From Kitagawia praeruptora (lineage: Eukaryota; Streptophyta; Magnoliopsida; Apiales; Apiaceae), in the NCBI GenBank assembly GCA_037693485.1, contig CM075344.1:37883501-37947500 (forward strand): DNA of 64,000 nucleotides, given 5' to 3'. The notes beneath the pieces were generated by a model, which did not search any database, was not told the DNA's origin, and saw nothing but the letters and a program-made list of their open reading frames with translations. Below, piece after piece: positions 57,501 through 64,000 of this stretch (positions within the stretch are counted from its first letter, which is position 1; every line of letters begins with the position of its first letter). The position numbers and the translations under genes are program-made.

Positions 57501-58314
57501 CCTGAGGTGTCTATTTTTTCATTCTATGTCAATCTTCAAGTCCTTGGGGCTTGGACAAAACATGACCCATACTGGATGACATTGATGTTGTTTACGTTTA
57601 ATTATTTAAGTAAATCACAGCCAGCATTTGACATTAAGTAGACATTATCTGCTTGCAGATCCTTGGTCCTGGTAGTGGTTGGCAACCAATATCCCTAACA
57701 GATATCATAACATCTAATGCTGTAAAGAAAGCTTACAGAAAAGCCACCCTCTATGTTCATCCAGACAAGCTGCAGCAGAGAGGGGCAAGCATACGGGAAA
57801 AGTATATATGTGAGAAGGTTTTTGATCTGCTTAAGGTATGTAGTTGACCTCCTTCCATCAATTAAAACTACAAATCATAGTACCATATGTTGTGGATTCA
57901 TTAACATTAAGGTAGCCAAAGTTTGAAGTAATGGCTAAAAATTGATGCAAGTTCCTAATGTGACATCTGATGCTAGTTAGAAGCTAAATGTTTTTTTTTA
58001 ATTTTCCTGAGTCTGAAAGCATTGATTTGCTTACAAGAAGCAGATATCAAATTGCAACAAGAATGTTAAGTAATTATCTGAACAACACCAAATAGCTAAA
58101 AATGCTTGAAACAACCTTCTGTCTCTAGTTTCTAGAATCCCTTATTCTTTTGCCTGTAAAAAATGGATTTCTCTTCGTGATAGAAAAGAACCTGCACAGC
58201 CCAACACGCCTATCCCTTCTCATAGTATTGCATAATTGTATTGGAATCTTACCAGCTTCCTTGTTCTGTTATAAACAGGTTGGTTGGGCCAGATTCAGTT
58301 CAGAAGAGAGGTGA
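51529..58314 (+). CDS. AUL1: auxilin-like J-domain protein
   Basis: Auxilin-like proteins recruit Hsp70 to clathrin-coated vesicles for uncoating. Seven exons: 51529-51818, 53512-56536 (or 56506), 56661-56750, 56841-56906, 56998-57087, 57659-57835 and 58279-58314. The total is about 1250 residues. Exon 1 has the conserved N-terminus (YADIFSGPANLG, FVDFSGSELDYSHVFRG). The very large exon 2 is mostly acidic and disordered and ends in alanine/arginine-rich helical repeats (ERAAVERATAEARERALEKA). Exons 3-5 carry the coiled coil (KALAEKNMRDLLAQKEEAE) and RLAESLDAQIKGWSTGKEGN. Exon 6 is the J domain (VKKAYRKATLYVHPDKLQQR, with the HPD motif). The last exon adds GWARFSSEER. Exon phases agree. The exon 2 end is uncertain: CAG/GTCCTC at 56536 and CAG/GTAGAT at 56506 both keep the frame. 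The symbol is by similarity only. Confidence 0.93.
52086..52370. mobile_element. MITE with repeated GGGATTATAATCCC palindromes
   Basis: The 285-bp element in intron 1 of the auxilin-like gene has termini GGGCCATGTTTGTTTCAAGG and GGGCCATGTTTGTTTTAGGG. Six exact or near-exact copies of the 14-bp palindrome GGGATTATAATCCC lie at about 52104, 52150, 52203, 52240, 52298 and 52340. No clear target duplication, so the superfamily is open. Confidence 0.8.
52498..52690. repeat. roughly 100-bp tandem duplication in intron 1
   Basis: GGTGCAATGATATCAGCGTT...AAAGGCTTCAATGCCTGTAA recurs about 104 bp later as GGTGCAATGATATCAGTGTT...AAAGGCTTCATATGCTTATA. Both units end in TTTCAAAATTTA. Confidence 0.75.
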
Positions 58315-58940
58315 CGTCGACCTAGTGTGAGAAGAGAGGGGGAAGGGTTGTGTTACATGCAGTCTTACAGAGGTCTAACCTTGTACATGGGTCATAGAAT
58401 ACATTGTAAAGTTGTCCAAATACAAAAGAACTGCACAGGTAAACTTCATGTTCACTCAGAAGACATAAACATTAGAAACTTGCAATGGAATCATAGTGTA
58501 ACCAAGACGATAACTTAACTTCATTTGCCCAGCTTGAAGGGAAGAAAAGCCAGTTCTGTATAATATTTTTATTATAAACTACTTTGTACCGTTAATAAAA
58601 AAAAAATAGATTTAGAAAAAATATTTTCCGACAAACAAACGGAACTAACTATATTTAGCATGTGTATCGAGTTCTGTTTATTTAGTTAATCTTTCCGGGG
58701 TTGCGAAACCGGACTTGATTCACTGTCATCACATGGATCCTCTTTTACAGAAGTGAATTACGTGCTGTAGTAGGGCCCAATATCACAGGTGCCTCGTTCA
58801 GCTCTTACATATGAGCAGCCCCGTGAACCGAAACTAGTAGTAGCATCCACGACGAGGAATTTATTACTACAAAACAAATTTCGAATTAGTAAAATACTAG
58901 TATTCCCTAGTTTCTGTCATTGACATATTTACTAACCTAT
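58315..58940. other. 3' flank of the auxilin-like gene, no further gene seen
   Basis: Contains the probable 3' UTR of the auxilin-like gene and AT-rich sequence. Open frames are short and unlike known proteins. Confidence 0.45.
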
Positions 58941-58944
58941 ACTA

Positions 58945-59180
58945 AAAATCGAGCTATCGGTCAACAAACCAATTGAACTTTTCTCAATTTTGCACAATAA
59001 CCATTATGGTTATTTTTGTTATTTTTTGTATTTATTATGGCTATTTTGGCAAATTATGCATAATTTTATAAAGGTAGATGGTTAAAATAGTGACAAAAAA
59101 AAATCATATTTGTTATTATGCAAAATCGAGAAAAGTTGAATGAGTTTGTTGGCAGAGAGCTAAAAAATTTAGCTTTAAAT
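58945..59180. mobile_element. probable MITE with imperfect inverted repeats
   Basis: CCAATTGAACTTTTCTCAAT and TTTTGCACAATAAC on the left recur inverted on the right (CATTCAACTTTTCTCGATTT, TTTGCATAATAAC). The arms extend over about 75 bp, with GTCAACAAAC/GCCAACAAAC further out. The borders and target duplication are not clear. Confidence 0.55.
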
Positions 59181-60011
59181 ATACCACAGTTTTTATCGGT
59201 GAAATTGATTAATAAGAGGATACTTCATTTCTCATGAAAAGTGTATGGTTAATCAAATATAGCTCAATCCTAGGAAGTAACCAACTAATTACGTTGCTTT
59301 TCGTGTGACTTGAGAAAAAGTTAAACTTCCTTGTTAACATGCTATGCTCTCTCTATGCCTTTGGAAAATTGAATAATGTGGTCATAATCTTGTTGATAAA
59401 TTAATAACAAAGTGATTAAAGTAACTGTAATTGTTAAATTCGGATCTTTTAGTATACGTTTCGTTAAAATTGAACCTTGTAATATAAGAAATGTGGGGTT
59501 TAATGAAGATTAGCGTGTATGTTTTCTTCCCACAGACAAAAAGTTACTACTTGGATTGTGCAGAGCTGCTCTAATTAATCCTAGCATCGGCCAGTTTTAT
59601 TGCATTGCATTTATCAACCGTTTCGATGCAGTAATTCTTTTGAGTAACGTTTTTTCCATTCTTGGCTTTACTCACCAATTTAAGTCTTTTGGTTATGTAA
59701 ATCTTGTTCATGACACTCACTATACGGATTATTTATTGTTATTTCAAGAATGATATTGTTTTCGTCTATAAATTAAACTCATCCGAACGTAACCATATTA
59801 CTACAGCTCATTCCCAAATATACTATTTTTTTGTCAGAAGTACTTGCCATTTCGATAAGTTCAGCTACAATTTTAGAGGAAAAGAAATAATACAGTTATT
59901 TGGAAACACGCACGTAAACAGTCTCTTAATTTTTCGAGAAAAATCTGCGTACATTTTATCCTTTCTGGCACTGATTTCATCCTAATGCTTTCTTCTTGCA
60001 ACTAAAGAAAG
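59181..60011. other. upstream region of the mannanase gene
   Basis: Non-coding, AT-rich. TATAAATTAA at 59768 is a possible TATA box about 245 bp before the ATG, but many similar AT strings occur and no transcription start can be fixed. Confidence 0.35.
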
Positions 60012-61887
60012 ATGAGTAACTGGGGTCTACTTTTGTTGGTTCTTTTCTTGGTTGATCAACATGGAAAAAGTATTCAGGTTTCAGCAGACAACGAGTTCAT
60101 TAGCAGCAATGGAGTGCACTTTATATTGAATGGTAGCTATTACTATGCAAATGGATTTAATGCTTACTGGCTGATGGTTGTGGCTTCTGATCCATCTCAA
60201 AGGAATAAAATATCTTCTGTATTTCATGAAGCAGTATCCAATGGCCTTACACTTTCAAGAACTTGGGCATTCAATGATGGTGGATCTCAACCTTTGCAGT
60301 TCTCTCCTGGAGTTTATAATGAACAAATGTTTCAGGTCCCTACTATCTTTTCTCCTGATTTTCGGAATTTGATATTTAAGATTCTTTATGCATGCATCAA
60401 TTTTTTGCGAAGATATGTCTCTGTTTTGGCATACTTGACAGTATATCAAGAAGTTCTCGCCACCAAGACATATTTAGCCGATGTTGCAGTCATCACCTTC
60501 TGATACTTGTTTTCGTGTGTTAATACTGAAGGGGTTAGATTTTGTGATATATGAAGCTGGAAGATACGGAATTAAGCTGATACTGAGCCTGGTGAATAAC
60601 TATAACGACTTTGGAGGGAAGAATCAGTACGTGAACTGGGCAAGAGATCAGGGACAAAACATATCATCAGATGATGATTTCTTTACCAATTCTCTGGTGA
60701 AAGGATTCTACAAAAACCACATAAACGTGAGTTCTCTTTGATTTCTCTTCTGCCTAAGCTTTGGACTTGCTCTAAAGTGGGGGCAGTGATTTGCTCTATG
60801 ACAGTGGAAACATTTTAACCGATTAACCAAGCATACATTTGATATTTTCTTTTTGTTTAGACTGTTCTGAACAGGCGCAACAGCATCACAGGAGTTTCCT
60901 ATAAAGATGATAATACTATAATGGCTTGGGAGCTTATGAACGAGGCTAGATGCCCTTCAGACCCATCCGGAAACACTCTACAGGTTGATCTTTAATCTTA
61001 CAAAATTGTATCACTATATTTTAACATTGTCAAATATTTGATTTTATTTCTTAGATGAGACAAAACTGACACAAAAAGTAGTATGACTTCCGAACTACCT
61101 ATACAAAAGTGTAATCCAGAGTACACAGAAAAAAAAAAAAAAAAAAGTATTTACTATACTGCACTTCTGTCGCAGGCTTGGATCACAGAGATGGCTTCTT
61201 ACGTGAAATCAGTTGACACGAAGCATTTACTGGAAGTTGGCTTGGAAGGATTTTATGGAGAGTCTGCACCCGCAGACAAACAATTCAATCTGACTGTCAA
61301 ACTAGGAACAGATTTTATAGCAAATAATCAAATACCCGGGATTGATTTTGCCACAATTCACTTGTATCCTGATCAATGGTAATTATTACGCTTCTCATAT
61401 ATCACACACAGAATACATTGTGAAAACCTAGGCTTTTGCTTTTGCTTGAACTACAATATGATTTATTCTTATGACCAGGTTACCAAGTTCTGATGAAGAA
61501 ACCCAACAAGCATTTTCGGACAACTGGATTAACAAACACATCCAAGACACTGAAACAATTCTCCAGAAGCCACTTCTAGTTACCGAGTTTGGATGGAAAA
61601 AAACTAGTTTTGATACAAATACGAGGGAGAAGCTGCTTGGTACAGTTTATTCAGACATTTTCTTGTCAGCTAGCCATGGAGGTGCAGCTGCCGGCAGCAT
61701 GTTTTGGCAACTACTGGCAGAAGGATTGGATTCGTATAGGGATGGTTATGAATTAGTGTTTAATGAAAGCCGTAGTACTGATTCTTTGATTTCTGAACAG
61801 TCAGAAAAACTCATCGGGATCCGAGAAATGTATGCCAGGCGGAGGCATAAGAAGAACGAAACTATGAACAACGAAGTTGGATACTGA
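60012..61887 (+). CDS. mannan endo-1,4-beta-mannosidase (GH5)
   Basis: A secreted enzyme that cuts beta-1,4-mannan and glucomannan in cell walls. Five exons (60012-60335, 60532-60726, 60861-60983, 61176-61378, 61479-61887) join in consistent phase and give 417 residues, the usual length. The N-terminus is a signal peptide (WGLLLLVLFLVDQ). Family landmarks follow: FNAYWLM, GLTLSRTWAFNDGG, RYGIKLILSLVNNYNDFGG, AWELMNEARCPSD with the acid/base glutamate, DFATIHLYPDQW, and LLVTEFGWKK with the nucleophile glutamate, then GSMFWQLL. The C-terminus has a basic stretch (YARRRHKKNE). All catalytic residues are present, so the gene looks functional. It lies tail to tail with the AGPase gene, 220 bp apart. 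Confidence 0.96.
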
Positions 61888-62107
61888 TGTGAATACTGAC
61901 AGACTATTAATTAGAGGTCGGACAAAGTAGGATGCCCGATTCTCAATCATTCAAAACGTTATTGACTTATTGTTAAAAAAAATATGAAGGATGAAAGAAA
62001 TATAGATCCCACGATTTGTTGAAGGAATATACATACAATTATCTAAGTCAATACGGTAATGCCACAGCAGTCATAGGAATGTTCGAGTCTGCACAACGTT
62101 CTCTATC
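61888..62107. other. convergent 3' ends of mannanase and AGPase genes
   Basis: Only 220 bp separate the stop codons of two genes facing each other, so their 3' UTRs must meet or overlap here. No clear shared poly(A) signal stands out. Confidence 0.7.
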
Positions 62108-64000
62108 TTATATGACTGTTCCATCTTTAACTGTTGCATTCTTCAGCACCACTGTGATTCCAGATCTAATGTAAAATCCTTCATCTGCCCTGTCTCCTTC
62201 TTCAACGCCCTAAAATATCCGGTGACAATATTTTTTAATAAGAAAGTACCACTTTCACTCTATCTTGTATGTATTTTTTCAATGCTTGGACAAGAATGTA
62301 AAGAATTGCAAAGGAAATGGAAAAACTCACATCTTTGTTTGTAATTATCACGTTCTTCCCAATCTTTGCGTTCTTGTCAATTATGCAATTCCTTCAATAA
62401 GATGGAATTAGATATGAGAAGAAAACCTTTGTGGAGTACTTATGACACATTTAATAAGACTCCACTATTTTACGATAATATAGATTGGTGTGTGTGTGTG
62501 TATTAAGCGCATGTATGTGGAACAACGCAGTATATCATGGCTGATTAAGCAACATGAAAAGATCATATCTTCATGTTCAGTGATGTTAATAAGGATACCA
62601 CGGGTTAGCAAGAGGGAATAACTAAAAGAGGGCAAATGCAAGTCTTTGTTCTAGTCTTACCTGATTTTGGTGTTCTGTCCAACACCAATGGGAACCTTAC
62701 CCTCTGCAAGTAGAGATGCCACTTCTGATTCAGTTTGGTAGTAGTCTGCACCCATCATCATTGTATCCTGCACATGTAAAGCATGCTATCAATCATTTCT
62801 AATTTTGAATCTCTTTATTATAAGTATATTCACAATTGTGAATCCTTCAAAATCAAGTCCTAAAAGACACGTGTGGTGCGCCTCATGAACTTAATTAAAG
62901 GTTACAAGAGCAAGGAGTCAAAGTTGGCAAGTTACTATGTTCAGATGTGTGTTTATATGTACATTCACATAAAGGTGCTATGTTGCCAAAAGTTTACACC
63001 CAAAAACGGCCGAACTAAGTGTGTGGTACTGTGGTGCACATATTCTACTCAAATGCTACTTCAAAGAAAAACATTCTTTTTGGGGCAAGGTCAATTACAA
63101 AAAATTTAAATACTCACAGAGCTCGAGGGACGAGGGTTATCCGCTAGGCTAAACCTTGCAAATTGCTTTTAAACATTTTAGTGTGTCTACAAACATAGAT
63201 CACGAATTTTCCGATTAAAGTAAACTTCTGGTTTCGTAGTCAACTCATATTGTCAATTTCTTTATTCTTTTATGATGGGTTGTCCAAGGATAAATATAGA
63301 GCTTATTTGGAAATGTTTGTGTGAAATAAAGATAGCACAACTTACCTCAAGTTCTACGCCGTAGTCCAAGCGCGAGCGAACACCAACTATTGAGTGCTGA
63401 ACACTACACCCTCGCAAGAAGCAACCATGTGATACTATAGCATCCACAATCTGAAATTATCAATTTATGAGGAGATATGAAGGAACATATTTTTTTTTAA
63501 AGGAACAACTTTTAGTCACCAGAATACCCTGCATTTTTCAACTTTAGTAGGCGGCAAGAATCTGGGAGATGTAAAAAAAGGTGTCTTTGGGTCATTAAAG
63601 TCGAACTTTGGCGGCTGCATGAAAATGACATAATCAGAACAAGTTATTGATGGAGAATAAGAGCCTATTGGCGCTAAGATTTTCAGCTATATACAGGCAT
63701 ATATAGTCGGATAACAGAAAAAAAAAAAAAAAGGTAAAGAGCTTGAAAATTTTGGATAAAATCTTGTATTTCTTAGTAAGGAATATTTACATCCATATCT
63801 AATCCTAAGCATAGTAAACAATCCATGTAACAAAAGTATGTGATTTGACACTAATTCCTTTGAGCATTGAAGTAATGTGCATCAAATAATCAAAAGTATA
63901 ATTAGACCCCATCGAGTAAACACCAATTAAATAAAATAAAATGAAGATTGGTCTAAAATTATAACAGTAACCTGTTCTGTGAGGGCCAAGTTTGCATCGA
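62108..64000 (-). CDS. APL: glucose-1-phosphate adenylyltransferase large subunit, 3' part
   Basis: The large, mainly regulatory subunit of plastid ADP-glucose pyrophosphorylase makes ADP-glucose for starch with the small subunit. Six exons are inside the window: 64000-63972 (partial), 63614-63528, 63450-63346, 62767-62661, 62391-62331 and 62209-62108. All phases agree. Readable blocks in order: DANLALTEQ, PPKFDFNDPKTPFFTSPRF, DAIVSHGCFLRGCSVQHSIV, RSRLDYGVELE, DTMMMGADYYQTESEVASLL, GKVPIGVGQNTKI, NCIIDKNAKIGKNVIITNKD and the C-terminal ADEGFYIRSGITVVLKNAT ending DGTVI. This is the left-handed beta-helix half of the protein. The catalytic N-terminal half and transit peptide lie beyond the right edge. 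No defects seen. Which large-subunit isoform it is cannot be decided. Confidence 0.96.

Noticed and set aside
59556..59985. Open frames upstream of the mannanase gene
   Set aside because: Low-complexity sequence without recognisable domains; probably promoter and 5' UTR sequence.

Overview
This window is nuclear DNA of a flowering plant, almost certainly a eudicot. Genes are split by short AT-rich introns with GT-AG borders. The encoded proteins match plant families (RER1, proteasome alpha-1, auxilin-like J protein, GH5 endo-mannanase, large subunit of ADP-glucose pyrophosphorylase). The rest is filled with plant transposons: Stowaway, Tourist, hAT and Mutator-type MITEs, an L1-type LINE family, Athila-like and copia LTR elements and a CACTA element. 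The species cannot be fixed from the sequence alone. Nothing here looks bacterial, organellar or viral.

Layout. 1-6.6 kb holds a minus-strand NSUN6-like tRNA methyltransferase gene that looks dead: a Stowaway MITE sits inside coding exon 1, exon 2 has a 1-nt deletion and an in-frame TGA, and the 3' catalytic exons are not found before an LTR-like stretch at 1-750. 6.6-8.6 kb is a Mutator-like inverted-repeat element that received a 918-bp LINE remnant. 8.6-35 kb is a nest of retroelements. LINE A (10.5-20.6 kb) is split by a 6.2-kb non-autonomous Athila-like element with a perfect AATTG target duplication, and is cut at 20587 by a CACTA element carrying a PB1-like/Transposase_24/DUF8039 gene. 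Then come a 174-bp tandem array, a 5' copia fragment (gag plus LTR), and two 5'-truncated LINEs placed head to head. A 560-bp repeat flanks this nest in opposite orientations.

35-46 kb is gene-poor with many MITEs whose target duplications can be read exactly. It holds a small two-exon secreted-peptide gene (37782-38161) and RER1 (39368-41221). 46.3-49.4 kb is the proteasome alpha-1 gene, and 51.5-58.3 kb the seven-exon auxilin-like gene. Between these divergent genes lie three Tourist-type MITEs joined end to end and sharing single TTA triplets. 60.0-61.9 kb is an endo-beta-mannanase gene, facing tail to tail, only 220 bp apart, the 3' part of an AGPase large-subunit gene that runs off the right edge.

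The functional genes act in unrelated housekeeping and metabolic processes (Golgi-to-ER retrieval, protein turnover, clathrin uncoating, cell-wall mannan breakdown, starch synthesis). There is no sign that they form one pathway or cluster. I found no convincing new biological system. The most interesting items are the disabled methyltransferase gene, the uncharacterised secreted peptide, the triple Tourist array, the repeated TCGAA motifs in the copia LTR and the 174-bp tandem array.
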